Shown piece after piece: positions 15,938-24,621 of a stretch of 64,000 bases of DNA. Numbering within the stretch: position 1 is the stretch's first letter; every line of letters starts with the position of its first letter. Below the pieces are notes generated by a model. It was not told the DNA's origin. It saw only the letters and a list, made by a program, of their open reading frames with translations, and did not search any database. The position numbers were made by a program, and so were the translations under genes. The stretch spans positions 248,001 to 312,000 of the forward strand of contig SUTB01000001.1 of NCBI GenBank assembly GCA_015063125.1. The letters are read 5' to 3'. Source of the DNA: Thermoplasmata archaeon. GTDB lineage: Archaea; Thermoplasmatota; Thermoplasmata; Methanomassiliicoccales; Methanomethylophilaceae.

Positions 15938-16324
15938 ATGCAAGAAGATCCGGCACAGCGCGAGAAGACGGACAAGATATTGAATGCCATCAAAGAGAGC
16001 TATGGGTTCATCCCTGTCGTCAACCAGGTCATGAGCGAGCGTCCCGACATGTTCCTCCCCAGTGCGGAATTCAGCCAAGCCATCCTTGACAGGAAGGACG
16101 GGGCAATCCCCAGGAAGGAGAGGTTCCTCATCGCCATATCCGCTGCGGCAGCTGTCTGCGGAGAGTACTGCCTCAAGGTGCAGATTAAGCACGCCATCGA
16201 GGCCGGTGCGACAAGGGACGAGATACTCGAGAGCATCATGATCGGTTCCTACATGTCCATGACCCGTTCGCAGTCCTATGCACTGAGGGCCTATGCTGAC
16301 GCGTTCGGAATCAAATATGACTGA
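15938..16324 (+). CDS. carboxymuconolactone decarboxylase/AhpD family protein
   Basis: A 128-residue all-helical protein of the AhpD fold. Family marks: YGFIPVVNQVMSERPDMF near the start, RFLIAISAAAAVCGEYC and KHAIEAGATRDEILESI. Active AhpD has CxxC with a nearby His; here the first Cys sits three residues before Gly-Glu-Tyr and the second Cys follows (CGEYC), with His at KHAIEAG. The spacing CxxxC is unusual. Members act as peroxidase adaptors or unknown oxidoreductases; a redox role is likely but unproven. It is monocistronic. Confidence 0.8.
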   Translation: MQEDPAQREKTDKILNAIKESYGFIPVVNQVMSERPDMFLPSAEFSQAILDRKDGAIPRKERFLIAISAAAAVCGEYCLKVQIKHAIEAGATRDEILESIMIGSYMSMTRSQSYALRAYADAFGIKYD

Positions 16325-16391
16325 AGGGGTTGGCAGAGGTAACTGCGTTAAGTCAGCTTAACAGCGGTAGTACGAAGTACCCTGGGCCATG

Positions 16392-16400
16392 TTTTATAAA
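16392..16400 (+). promoter_or_regulatory. TATA box of the IscA-like gene
   Basis: TTTTATAAA, 30 bp before the ATG at 16430, which predicts an almost leaderless transcript and supports that start. Upstream is GTTAAG-tcag-CTTAAC (about 16347-16362), a perfect inverted repeat that could be an operator. Confidence 0.5.
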
Positions 16401-16429
16401 CTGGTCCCTGTTAGGAGTGGTTGATAACA

Positions 16430-16756
16430 ATGGTAACAATCGAGCCTGAGGCAGTAACTTTCATCACCGATCTTCTCGAGAAGAACCAGAAGACCGGCTA
16501 CGGCATCAAGATCTACATCTCGGGATCCTCATGTTCTGGACCCCAGTTCGGAATGACTTTCCAGGAGAAGGAGATGGAGGGAGACATAGTCGACGACACC
16601 GCCAAGAACTTCAACATGTTCTACGACGAGGAGACGAAGGTGGAGCTCGACAAGTGCGTCATCGAGTTCGTCGACGACCCCAACTTCGGAACCGGCCTCA
16701 TGATCCGCGACCCCAACTTCCAGGGCTGCGCTTCCTGCGGCGGCGGATGCCACTAA
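16430..16756 (+). CDS. HesB/IscA-family iron-sulfur carrier
   Basis: Small iron-sulfur scaffold or carrier of 108 residues. IscA-type pattern: AVTFITDLLEKN at the start, GIKIYISGSSCSGPQFGMTF with the first conserved Cys, FNMFYDEET, and a C-terminal CASCGGGCH. The family usually ends with CGCG; here the tail has four Cys in CASCGGGC, so cluster ligation may differ. The ATG at 16430 is preferred over a TTG three codons upstream because of the TATA distance. A terminator hairpin follows. Confidence 0.83.
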   Translation: MVTIEPEAVTFITDLLEKNQKTGYGIKIYISGSSCSGPQFGMTFQEKEMEGDIVDDTAKNFNMFYDEETKVELDKCVIEFVDDPNFGTGLMIRDPNFQGCASCGGGCH

Positions 16757-16765
16757 ACATAAAAA

Positions 16766-16779
16766 GGGCCTGACGGCCC
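16766..16779 (+). terminator. terminator of the IscA-like gene
   Basis: GGGCC-tgac-GGCCC nine bases after the stop codon, between AT-rich stretches. Confidence 0.5.
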
Positions 16780-16833
16780 ATTCAAACCCATTTTCTCACA
16801 ATATTTTTGATATCCTTACGACATGTACCGGCG

Positions 16834-18384
16834 ATGAGCTACGTAGTCCATCCCTTCATAGCACCGAACAAGGTGGAGGAGCGCAGCTACCAGATCAACA
16901 TGGTCCGGGGCTGTATCGATACCAACACCCTGCTCATCCTACCGACGGGACTCGGGAAGACCATCGTAGCGCTGTACGTAGCCGTAGAGTTCCTCCCGAA
17001 AGGGAAGGTTCTGATTTTGGCTCCGACGAAGCCCCTGCTCGATCAGCATCAGAAGACGTTCACAGAGCTCATGGTCGGGCATTCCCTGTGCATCATAAGC
17101 GGAGAGACGGCCCCGGAGAAGAGGGCAGAGATGATGGCTCAGAACGACGTCATAATCGCCACCCCCCAGACAGTAGCCAACGATCTGAAGGAGGGGAGGT
17201 ACAGCATGGACCCGTTCTCCCTGGTCATCTACGACGAGGCTCACAGAGGAGTGGGGGATTACGCTTACGTCACCGTCGCCGAGTACTGTTCTAATAGCAT
17301 CCGCTCGATAGGCATGACCGCATCTCCCGGAGCGAACATCAACAAGATCAAGGAGGTCTGCGGCAACCTGAATCTCAGGAGGATCGATGCCAAGACCGAG
17401 GACGACCCCGATGTGTCGCCTTATGTTCATGATACATACATCACCGAGGTTAGATTGAAGCTCCCGGAGGACCTTCTCAAGATCGATTATCTTCTGAAGA
17501 AGCAGCTAGGAGTCTATGTCAACAATCTAGTAGCCTTGAAGCTCATGAATCCGGCCAGACCTCCCACCAGAGGGCATTTCCTGGATGTGCAGAGGATGCT
17601 GCAGGCGAGGCTGAACTCCGGAGAGAAGACATCCACGGTATACAGAGGTCTGTCCCTGACCGCCAAGGGGATCAAGATCCTGCACGCCATGAAGCTGGCA
17701 GAGACGCAGGGCATCACACCTTTGAGGATCTATCTGGAGAAGATCGAGGCGGAATCCGAGCAGGAGCGCGGCGGCAGGAGCGCCAAGGAGATCATCGGTA
17801 CTCCAGAGTACCAAGAGATGAGGAAGATCGTGGACACCACGAACGTGGAGCATCCGAAGGTGTCCAAGACCATGTCCATCGTAAGCAGGACCATCAACGA
17901 CGATCCCGGTTCCAAGGTGATGGTCTTCACAGAGCTCAGGGACACCTGCGAGATGATGGTCGCCAAACTATCGACCATCCCCGGAGCGAAGGTCGCCAAG
18001 CTCATAGGCCAGTCCAAGGAGGGGATGTCGCAGAAGGAACAGGTTGCCCTTCTAGACAAGCTCCGCAGCGGAGAGGTCAACGTCATCGTGGCCACATCTG
18101 TCGGAGAGGAGGGACTCGACATTTCCAGCACCAATGCCGTCATCTTCTATGAGCCGGTGCCTTCAGAGATAAGGACCATCCAGAGAAGAGGGCGTACCGG
18201 CAGGAAGAACGACGGTGACGTTTACGTGCTGATAGTCGAGGATACCATGGACGAGGGTACCGAGGCTGCAAGCAAGCGCAAGGAGCAGACCATGCGCGAT
18301 AACATCGAGAGGCTCAACGAGGAGCTGAAGAGGGGCAGGCCCATAAACCCCCACGGGACTCAGCGCGGTCTCGACGATTTCTGA
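16834..18384 (+). CDS. hef: Hef-type superfamily 2 helicase without nuclease domain
   Basis: DNA helicase of the Hef/FANCM family that remodels stalled replication forks. From MSYVVHPF it is 516 residues. Motifs: Q-motif area ERSYQINMV, motif I LPTGLGKT, motif II DEAHRGVGDY (DEAH), motif III TASPG, the helical insert at about 230-330, motif V ATSVGEEGLDI, motif VI QRRGRTGR. Archaeal Hef proteins of about 750 residues carry a C-terminal XPF-type nuclease; this one ends soon after motif VI, as in Thermoplasmata. A start at 16807 (ATA-region GTG-like extension) is less likely. It is followed 35 bp later by DNA ligase, a sensible repair pair. Confidence 0.9.
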   Translation: MSYVVHPFIAPNKVEERSYQINMVRGCIDTNTLLILPTGLGKTIVALYVAVEFLPKGKVLILAPTKPLLDQHQKTFTELMVGHSLCIISGETAPEKRAEMMAQNDVIIATPQTVANDLKEGRYSMDPFSLVIYDEAHRGVGDYAYVTVAEYCSNSIRSIGMTASPGANINKIKEVCGNLNLRRIDAKTEDDPDVSPYVHDTYITEVRLKLPEDLLKIDYLLKKQLGVYVNNLVALKLMNPARPPTRGHFLDVQRMLQARLNSGEKTSTVYRGLSLTAKGIKILHAMKLAETQGITPLRIYLEKIEAESEQERGGRSAKEIIGTPEYQEMRKIVDTTNVEHPKVSKTMSIVSRTINDDPGSKVMVFTELRDTCEMMVAKLSTIPGAKVAKLIGQSKEGMSQKEQVALLDKLRSGEVNVIVATSVGEEGLDISSTNAVIFYEPVPSEIRTIQRRGRTGRKNDGDVYVLIVEDTMDEGTEAASKRKEQTMRDNIERLNEELKRGRPINPHGTQRGLDDF

Positions 18385-18403
18385 AAAGTCTTATTACGTT
18401 ACC

Positions 18404-18419
18404 GCCCGATTAGGCGGGC
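18404..18419 (+). promoter_or_regulatory. hairpin abutting the ligase start codon
   Basis: GCCCG-attagg-CGGGC ends on the base before the ligase ATG. An AT-rich TCTTATTA at about 18388 could be the TATA box, placing transcription start within or at the end of this repeat, so it may be an operator at the start site. Confidence 0.35.
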
Positions 18420-20186
18420 ATGTTGTATTCCGAGCTAGCGGACACCTTCGACAGACTGGAAGCTACAGGCAGCCGTCTGGAGATGACCACGATCCTTGCG
18501 GATTTCATCCGTACGGTGGACAAGTCCGAGCTCAGGAACATCATCTATCTCTCCCAGGGAAAGCTCCATCCGGACTTCATCGCGAAGGAGCTCGGGATGG
18601 CAGATAGGCTGGTTCTGAAGGCGATATCCTTCACATCCGGGACACCCGAATCCGTGGCAGAGGAGCTGTGGATCAAGACCGGTGATCCCGGGGAGGTGGC
18701 TGAGAAGCTGATCTCCAAGAAGAAGCAGATGACGCTGTTCGCCGAGGAGCTCACCGTCGATAGGGTCTACAAGGGGCTCACAGCGATCCAGGATGCCGAA
18801 GGTAAAGATTCCCAAGACAAGAAGATGAAGCTCTTGGCCAACATGCTACACGACTCCGGACCGGTAGAGGCAAGGTACCTTTGCAGGATCGTCACAGGAA
18901 GGATGAGGGTCGGTGCAGGAGACATGACGATACTCGACGCTCTGGCGGAGGCCTTCGCCACGAAGGAGGACAGGCCTGCCATAGAGAGAGCGTTCAACAT
19001 CACATGCGACATAGGATTCGTAGCGGAAACCATCGCCGAAGGCGGAATGGACGCGGTCAACCAGATCAAGGTGACAATCGACAATCCGATCAAGGTCATG
19101 CTCGCGGAGCGTCTCCCCTCGGTATCCGAAGTCGTGGCAAAGATGGGCGGTAAGTGCGCCATCGAATACAAGTACGACGGTATCAGGGTCCAGGCACACA
19201 TCGGGAAGGATTCCGTCAGGCTGTATTCCAGAAGACTGGAGAACCTCACCACCAATTTCCCTGATATCGCAGAAGCCCTCAGGGAGAGGTGCAAGGCAGG
19301 GGAAGCGATCATCGAGGGCGAATGCGTGGCCATCGATCCCGAGACAGGATACATGCTGCCCTTCCAAGCTGTCACCCACCGCAGGAAGAAGCACGGAATG
19401 GACGAGGCGGTCAAGGAGGTCAGCGTCAGGATATTCATGTTCGATATCCTCTATCGCGACGGTCAGGACATGACCAACATCCCCTATCTGGAGAGGAGAT
19501 CCGAACTGGAATCGACTTTCGATATCGGGGACAAGATTCAGATGACCACCATGAGGCTGGTCAACAGTCCCGAGGAGGGAGAGGAGTTCTTCGCCCAGGC
19601 CGTGGCGGCAAGGTGCGAGGGAATTATGGCCAAATCCGTGGCTCCAGAATCCATATACAGAGCAGGATCGAGAGGATTCCTGTGGATCAAGTACAAGAAG
19701 GACTATCAGCAGGCACTCACGGATTCATTCGACCTTTCCGTCGTGGGAGCGTTCTACGGAATGGGAAAGAGGGCCGGGAAGTACGGCGCTCTCCTGATGG
19801 CCGCGTTCAACGAGGACACGGGAAGGTTCGAGACCGTATGCAAGCTCGGTACCGGATTCGACGATGCCTTCCTGGACTCCATGCCAGAACTCCTCAACTC
19901 AGGACTGTCTGAGAAGAAACCCTCCATGGTCGATGCAGAGATGATACCTGATGTTTGGTTCAATCCCACCACAGTTCTGGAGGTCGTGGCCGCAGAGATA
20001 ACCCTCAGTCCGATCCACACCGCTGCCAAAGGCATCCTCAAAGAGGATTCAGGTCTCGGGATAAGGTTCCCCAGGTTCACCGGAAGGGTAAGGGACGACA
20101 AGTCCCCGGAGCAGTGCACAACAGTCGGCGAGATCATCGAGATGTTCGAGATGCAGGCTCACGATTCTGACGGCCTAGCGGAGTGA
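18420..20186 (+). CDS. lig: ATP-dependent DNA ligase
   Basis: Seals nicks in replication and repair. It is 588 residues, the usual archaeal length. The N-terminal DNA-binding domain (1-210) ends before the adenylation motif EYKYDGIRVQAH with Lys251. Further nucleotidyltransferase motifs are YSRRLENLT (III), IIEGECVA (IIIa), EGIMAKSV (IV) and WIKYKKDY (V). The OB-fold domain closes with RFPRFTGRVRDDK. It starts with the ATG right after a hairpin and lies 35 bp after hef. Confidence 0.96.
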   Translation: MLYSELADTFDRLEATGSRLEMTTILADFIRTVDKSELRNIIYLSQGKLHPDFIAKELGMADRLVLKAISFTSGTPESVAEELWIKTGDPGEVAEKLISKKKQMTLFAEELTVDRVYKGLTAIQDAEGKDSQDKKMKLLANMLHDSGPVEARYLCRIVTGRMRVGAGDMTILDALAEAFATKEDRPAIERAFNITCDIGFVAETIAEGGMDAVNQIKVTIDNPIKVMLAERLPSVSEVVAKMGGKCAIEYKYDGIRVQAHIGKDSVRLYSRRLENLTTNFPDIAEALRERCKAGEAIIEGECVAIDPETGYMLPFQAVTHRRKKHGMDEAVKEVSVRIFMFDILYRDGQDMTNIPYLERRSELESTFDIGDKIQMTTMRLVNSPEEGEEFFAQAVAARCEGIMAKSVAPESIYRAGSRGFLWIKYKKDYQQALTDSFDLSVVGAFYGMGKRAGKYGALLMAAFNEDTGRFETVCKLGTGFDDAFLDSMPELLNSGLSEKKPSMVDAEMIPDVWFNPTTVLEVVAAEITLSPIHTAAKGILKEDSGLGIRFPRFTGRVRDDKSPEQCTTVGEIIEMFEMQAHDSDGLAE

Positions 20187-20299
20187 TGTGTCTCCACACT
20201 TTCGGTTTGTTTCCCTAGGGACATGGATGAGCTCTAAGAAACAAATAGTAACACATTCCAAAGGTCACATTTAAGAACAGAACATGATACGAGTTTTTT

Positions 20300-23119
20300 G
20301 TGGCAACGGATATGCTCTCACCAGAGCAGAGAATGAAGGATGCAGCGTCCAAGGATGTGGATGCTGTCATCGAGCAGTACAACACCAGGATCGAAGGTCA
20401 CTACAACGAGGAACTGACAACATCCCGTATCAAGTACGGGGAGAATTTGGTCTCTAACCACAACACCCATGTGGTCCTCAAAAGGCTGTATCATTCATTC
20501 TGCAACGTATTCATAATCGCACTGGCAGTCATAGATGTCCTGTGGATGATTTTGGATCCCGATATCATCTACTGCATCATCCTGACCACTCTGATCATGA
20601 TCAGCGGAACCATGACCTTCATCCAGGAGACCCGCAGTGGTAAAGCTGCGGCGAAGCTGGTGAACATGGTCACGACCATTATCACAGTCCGCCGTGAGGG
20701 CGTCGAGACAGAAGTCGATTCTTCAGATCTAGTGGCAGGAGACATACTTATCCTCGATATGGGGGACGTCATCCCTGCGGATGTCAGGATCATCAAATCC
20801 CATCATATGAAGGTGGACCAGTCGGCTCTCACTGGGGAGTCCGAGGCTGCCACCAAATTCTCGGAGCCCGTGAAGTGTGACGGGAGCATCCTGGAATGCA
20901 ACAATCTCGCATTCATGGGCACCAACGTGATGGCTGGATCCGCCGAGGCCGTCGTCATCGCAGTCGGTGACGACACTGTCATAGGATCCATGGCCGAAAA
21001 GCTCTCGATAAAGGCCACCAAGACGACATACGACAGGGGCAGCAAGGACATCGTCAACGTTCTGCTCAAGCTGATGATCTACACGGTTCCCCCTGTGTTC
21101 ATCATAATGGTCCTGAAGGCCTATTTCAACGCAGGGGCGTTCCTGATGGAGGATGTGCTCGAGGCCCTGATCTTCGCCATCACCTTGGCCATCGGCCTTA
21201 TGCCAGAGATGCTGGCCACAATAGTCTCGACCAATCTGGCCAAGGGTTCCATCGACATGTCCAAGAAGAAGGTCATCGTCAAGGACGTCAACGCCATTCA
21301 GAACTTCGGAGCTATGGACATCCTCTGTTCCGATAAGACCGGTACCCTCACGGAGAACAGGATTTCCGTCGAGGAGAGCTGCGACATCTACGGGGTGCAC
21401 AGCTCATTGGTCGAGAAGCTCGTGTGCCTGAACAGCACCAAACTCAGTTCCGCCACCAATCAGATAGATTGGGCCATCCAGGAGCATGCGGAGAAAGAGT
21501 ACCTCATGGAGGAGCTCGACGAGTATGAGCTCATAGGAGACGTCCCCTTCGATTTCATCAGGAGAAGGGCCACCGTCGTGGTCAGAAGGAAGAACGATGT
21601 GAACCTTATGATTACGAAGGGGGCAGTCCCCGAGATACTGTCCATCTCCACAAGGTATCTGGATGAGGCAGGGGAGATGAGGGATCTCGACGAGGAGACA
21701 ATCCACAAGACCCTCGGTCTCGTAGAGTGGTACAGCAAGAAGGGAATGCGCGTTCTCGGAGTGACTCACAAGTACTTCCCCGTAGGGAAGACAGACTACT
21801 CTCCGTCCGACGAGATGGATCAGATCTTCGCAGGATTCGTGGTGTTCACCGATCCGGTCAAGAAGACCGCCAAGAAGGCGATCGAGGACCTGGCCGAGTA
21901 CGGCATAAAAGTCAAGGTGCTGACCGGTGACAACGAATACGTATCGCGTTTCGTCTGCGATCAGATCGGTATCAACTGCAAGGTGTGCGAGAAGGATGTG
22001 TCATCCGTCGAGGATTTTGAGCCGGAGACAGGCAAATCGCTGATCTTCACCGGACCACAGATCGATGAGATGGACGATGAGACCCTCCGCAGCGTGGTCG
22101 AGGACAACGATGTGTTCGTGAGGCTCACCCCTGACAACAAGTCCCGTATCGTAATGGCGCTCCGTGACAATGGGCACTGCGTCGGATTGATGGGAGATGG
22201 AATCAATGACGTATTGGCGATGAAGAACGCCGACGTCAGCATCTCTGTCGACACCGGAACCGACATTGCGAAGGAGACCGCCAGCATGATCCTCCTCGAG
22301 AAGGACCTAGGCATCCTGAAGGATGGGGCAATCGAGGGAAGGAAAGTATATGCGAATTCGATCAAGTACGTCAAGATGATCGGTTCCATCAACCTCGGTT
22401 ACATGTTCTCGATCATAATAGCGACCATGCTGTTCAATTTGGAACCGCTGGGGGCGATCATGGTCCTGATATTCAACCTGATCAACGACTTCGCATGCAT
22501 GATCATCCCATGGGATACGGTCGAGGATGAGTTCGTGAGAGAACCCAGGAATTGGGACGCGAACAATCTGAAGAACGTCATGTTGCATTACGGTATGATG
22601 TGCCCCCTGACGGATCTGTGCACATGGGCATTCATGGTGTTCGTGGTGTTCGCATCCCTTTCGCTATCGGATATCACTGTGTTCAACGTAAATGGAGAAG
22701 CGCTCACGTTCGCCGGTTACTCCACCGTATCTGATCTGATACTGGACAGGGAGAATCTCAGGGGAACGAACGTGGAGGCCTGGTTCCAGGCGATCTGGGT
22801 GATAGAGCAGTATTGGATGCAGGTATGGGCCATCCACATCGTGCGTACCAATAAGCTACCATTCTTCCAGACATGGTCCTGCAAGGCACTGGTCGTCTCG
22901 GCAATAGTGGCGCTCATAGTCGGAACCATTCTGCCGTTCAGCGGAGGGCTCTGGGAGGTCATATCGACATTCCCGACGGAACTCTTCCAGGGCGTGTTCA
23001 TCAACAACATCGCAGGAATCGCAATGATCTGGATGCCGTTCATCGCTGTCGTGTACTTCTTCGGTAGCCATCTGGTGAAGAAGCGCATGCTGAGGAAGTA
23101 CGGATACTTCGCCTGTTGA
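20300..23119 (+). CDS. Mg2+-type P-type ATPase (MgtA-like)
   Basis: Membrane pump of the P3B class, which imports Mg2+ with the help of ATP. It is 939 residues. Motifs: LTGESEAAT in the actuator domain, CSDKTGTLTENR with the phosphorylated Asp, VRLTPDNKSRIV and MGDGINDVLAMKNADVSISV. No CPC metal motif is present. The late stretch IPWDTVEDEFVREPRNWDAN matches the MgtA pattern (PFDxVDxExLxxPRxWD). A TATA-like CATTTAAG (about 20268) predicts a start near 20299, so the GTG at 20300 may be a leaderless start; ATG at 20312 is the alternative. A CCCTAGGG palindrome lies at about 20211. A terminator follows. Confidence 0.88.
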   Translation: MATDMLSPEQRMKDAASKDVDAVIEQYNTRIEGHYNEELTTSRIKYGENLVSNHNTHVVLKRLYHSFCNVFIIALAVIDVLWMILDPDIIYCIILTTLIMISGTMTFIQETRSGKAAAKLVNMVTTIITVRREGVETEVDSSDLVAGDILILDMGDVIPADVRIIKSHHMKVDQSALTGESEAATKFSEPVKCDGSILECNNLAFMGTNVMAGSAEAVVIAVGDDTVIGSMAEKLSIKATKTTYDRGSKDIVNVLLKLMIYTVPPVFIIMVLKAYFNAGAFLMEDVLEALIFAITLAIGLMPEMLATIVSTNLAKGSIDMSKKKVIVKDVNAIQNFGAMDILCSDKTGTLTENRISVEESCDIYGVHSSLVEKLVCLNSTKLSSATNQIDWAIQEHAEKEYLMEELDEYELIGDVPFDFIRRRATVVVRRKNDVNLMITKGAVPEILSISTRYLDEAGEMRDLDEETIHKTLGLVEWYSKKGMRVLGVTHKYFPVGKTDYSPSDEMDQIFAGFVVFTDPVKKTAKKAIEDLAEYGIKVKVLTGDNEYVSRFVCDQIGINCKVCEKDVSSVEDFEPETGKSLIFTGPQIDEMDDETLRSVVEDNDVFVRLTPDNKSRIVMALRDNGHCVGLMGDGINDVLAMKNADVSISVDTGTDIAKETASMILLEKDLGILKDGAIEGRKVYANSIKYVKMIGSINLGYMFSIIIATMLFNLEPLGAIMVLIFNLINDFACMIIPWDTVEDEFVREPRNWDANNLKNVMLHYGMMCPLTDLCTWAFMVFVVFASLSLSDITVFNVNGEALTFAGYSTVSDLILDRENLRGTNVEAWFQAIWVIEQYWMQVWAIHIVRTNKLPFFQTWSCKALVVSAIVALIVGTILPFSGGLWEVISTFPTELFQGVFINNIAGIAMIWMPFIAVVYFFGSHLVKKRMLRKYGYFAC

Positions 23120-23128
23120 AACCTTTCA

Positions 23129-23146
23129 GCCGGGGACATCCCCGGC
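23129..23146 (+). terminator. terminator of the MgtA-like gene
   Basis: GCCGGGG-acat-CCCCGGC followed by ATTATTTTA, nine bases after the stop. Confidence 0.65.
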
Positions 23147-23183
23147 ATCATTATTTTATGGTCTTTCCCGATACTCAGGAATC

Positions 23184-23411
23184 ATGCTCTCATTGGAACT
23201 GAGGTTCGAATATCCCGATGCGGAGACTGCCAAGACAGTCATGGATGCCTTGGGGCCGGACAACGACGGATATGTTGATTCCAGGATCGAGGGCAGCAAG
23301 CTTATCTTCTCTATGGAAGCGGAGAACGCAGGTACCCTGAGGAACACCGCCGATGATCTTCTGGCCTGCATCAAGACCGCTGAAGAGGCCATCGGTATCG
23401 GCAAGCATTAA
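23184..23411 (+). CDS. pcc1: KEOPS complex subunit Pcc1
   Basis: Small dimerising subunit of the KEOPS complex, which makes N6-threonylcarbamoyladenosine at tRNA position 37. It is 75 residues with the CTAG/Pcc1 pattern: an opening beta strand (LSLELRFEYPD), helix AETAKTVMDALGPDN, two strands (GYVDSRIEG, KLIFSMEAEN) and the long helix TLRNTADDLLACIKTAEEA. The size is normal. It lies just upstream of tRNA-Pro on the same strand but with a separate tRNA promoter between. Confidence 0.87.
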   Translation: MLSLELRFEYPDAETAKTVMDALGPDNDGYVDSRIEGSKLIFSMEAENAGTLRNTADDLLACIKTAEEAIGIGKH

Positions 23412-23445
23412 GGTTTATATCCGACGATTATTTGTCAGACCCTGT

Positions 23446-23518
23446 GGGCCTGTGGGGTAGCTTGGTATCCTTGTGGCTTCGGGAGCCATTGACTCCGGTT
23501 CAAATCCGGGCAGGCCCA
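23446..23518 (+). tRNA. tRNA-Pro (anticodon CGG)
   Basis: Acceptor GGGCCTG pairs with CAGGCCC. The anticodon stem is GTGGC/GCCAT with loop TTCGGGA, anticodon CGG at 23480-23482. The T arm is TCCGG-TTCAAAT-CCGGG and the discriminator is A. No CCA is encoded. A TATA box TTTATAT at 23414-23420 is correctly placed. Confidence 0.93.
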
Positions 23519-23570
23519 CTCATCATTCTAGAACGGATGCAGATTCAGCTCATGCAGAATATCTCGGCTC

Positions 23571-24077
23571 TCATTCTAAGATCGGGAATCTTTTCACTAT
23601 CGACAGTCCCTTCCACTTCTCATACAACGAGAAGTGCTCGAATCCTCCCAGGTAGTAGCATGCTATCAGACCCGTTACCAAGACAATACGGTGATCGATG
23701 ATCGGATTGTCTGCAGGCGGGACGCATAACAAATACATCACTATCAGGAACACGGATGTTCCGATGGTGGAGATCTTGGAGGCAATCCCCAGAATAAGGG
23801 CCACTCCTCCCAAAAGTAGCGCAGCCAACAGAATTATGTCGATGACAAAGTTACCAGCAAGGCTGTTGAATAGGTCCGCGAAGATTCCTGTGGTCACATA
23901 GCTGACGAACGATGAGGGCGAACCGCCATCAATGAATCCGCTCCCGGCAGGTGTTTGGAATCCGAGTCCGAACATCTTGTCCAGGAAAGGCCAGAATAAT
24001 AGCCACCCCAAGAGTATACGGAAGATGGCCAGCATCTTCTCCCCCACGATCCTCTTCTCTGCTTCCATGGATGTCAC
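23571..24077 (-). CDS. DoxX-family membrane protein
   Basis: A 168-residue membrane protein with four predicted helices. Marks: an N-terminal helix with FRILLGWLLFWPFLDKMFGLGF, typical of DoxX/DoxD, then LAGNFVIDIILLAALLLGGVAL and ISTIGTSVFLIVMYLL. A final helix with DHRIVLVTGLIACYYLG follows and a cytoplasmic KWKGL tail. DoxX proteins are linked to quinone or thiosulfate redox chemistry in some organisms, but the role in methanogens is unknown. It is monocistronic; the start ATG at 24077 could also be four codons later. Confidence 0.82.
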   Translation of the reverse strand: MTSMEAEKRIVGEKMLAIFRILLGWLLFWPFLDKMFGLGFQTPAGSGFIDGGSPSSFVSYVTTGIFADLFNSLAGNFVIDIILLAALLLGGVALILGIASKISTIGTSVFLIVMYLLCVPPADNPIIDHRIVLVTGLIACYYLGGFEHFSLYEKWKGLSIVKRFPILE

Positions 24078-24127
24078 CAGATAACTGTCCTGAATACCTT
24101 TTTGATGGATATAGTCATTACCAATCG

Positions 24128-24472
24128 ATGACAGCGAATCCAGCGGACATCATGAGGTCTTACATCATCGATGCGGAGACATACAGCCTGGCCGAACAGG
24201 CAGGGAAGTTCTGTGAGGTCCTTCGGGAACAGTTGTCCGATCTATCGCTCTTCGAGGATTTCGAGTTCACATTCTATTCGGATGAGCCTTACGAGCTATC
24301 ATTCATTTGGGATCGCGGCGATATCAGGTCCAAGCTGACATTCCTCGGGGACAAGGATGATTCCACTTGGTCGGTAACGTCTTCGAGAAAGAGGTTCAGA
24401 GGGGCCATCGGAAACGACATGGCTTCATCGTGTAGAACCTTCCTTTCGTCAATGAACGAAATCATGCAGTAA
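24128..24472 (+). CDS. hypothetical protein, 114 residues
   Basis: I do not recognise it. From ATG 24128 it reads MTANPADIMRSYIIDAET and continues with an amphipathic helix (SLAEQAGKFCEVLREQL), four short beta strands rich in Phe, Asp and Tyr (FEFTFYSDEPYELSFIW, RSKLTFLGDKD, TWSVTSSRKR) and a final helix. It is soluble, with no signal or metal motif. The frame is open further upstream, but that part lies opposite the DoxX gene and lacks sensible composition. The last codon is TAA, just before the operators of the next gene. Confidence 0.6.
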   Translation: MTANPADIMRSYIIDAETYSLAEQAGKFCEVLREQLSDLSLFEDFEFTFYSDEPYELSFIWDRGDIRSKLTFLGDKDDSTWSVTSSRKRFRGAIGNDMASSCRTFLSSMNEIMQ

Positions 24473-24475
24473 CGT

Positions 24476-24606
24476 ATGGATAGGTGTATCCATGCATCCA
24501 GATGTATTAAATTGGATGGATTATCTGTCATCCATCAATATTTAAATATTCTTCTATTATTTATTAAGTTTAACAATACTTTTTTATACCTAACAGGGTG
24601 CTGTTA
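24476..24606 (+). promoter_or_regulatory. promoter with three inverted repeats upstream of CARF-type regulator
   Basis: ATGGATA-ggtg-TATCCAT (24476-24493); GATGGAT-tatctgtc-ATCCATC (24515-24536) directly before a TATA box TATTTAAATA (24539-24548); and TAACAG-ggtg-CTGTTA (24591-24606) after a second TATA-like TTTTATAC. The repeated GGAT/ATCC half-sites bracket the promoter as expected for autoregulation. GGTGAT, four bases before the ATG at 24622, is the ribosome binding site. Confidence 0.55.
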
Positions 24607-24621
24607 TTAACGGTGATATCA

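Noticed and set aside
23951-24127. Longer N terminus for the 114-residue hypothetical protein
   Set aside because: The 59 extra codons lie opposite the DoxX gene and read as its reverse, with many Ser, Pro and Arg and no structure. The ATG at 24128 is better.
24476-24621. CRISPR array near the CARF-type gene
   Set aside because: The repeats are short inverted repeats of different sequence, not direct repeats with regular spacers. No cas gene is seen.
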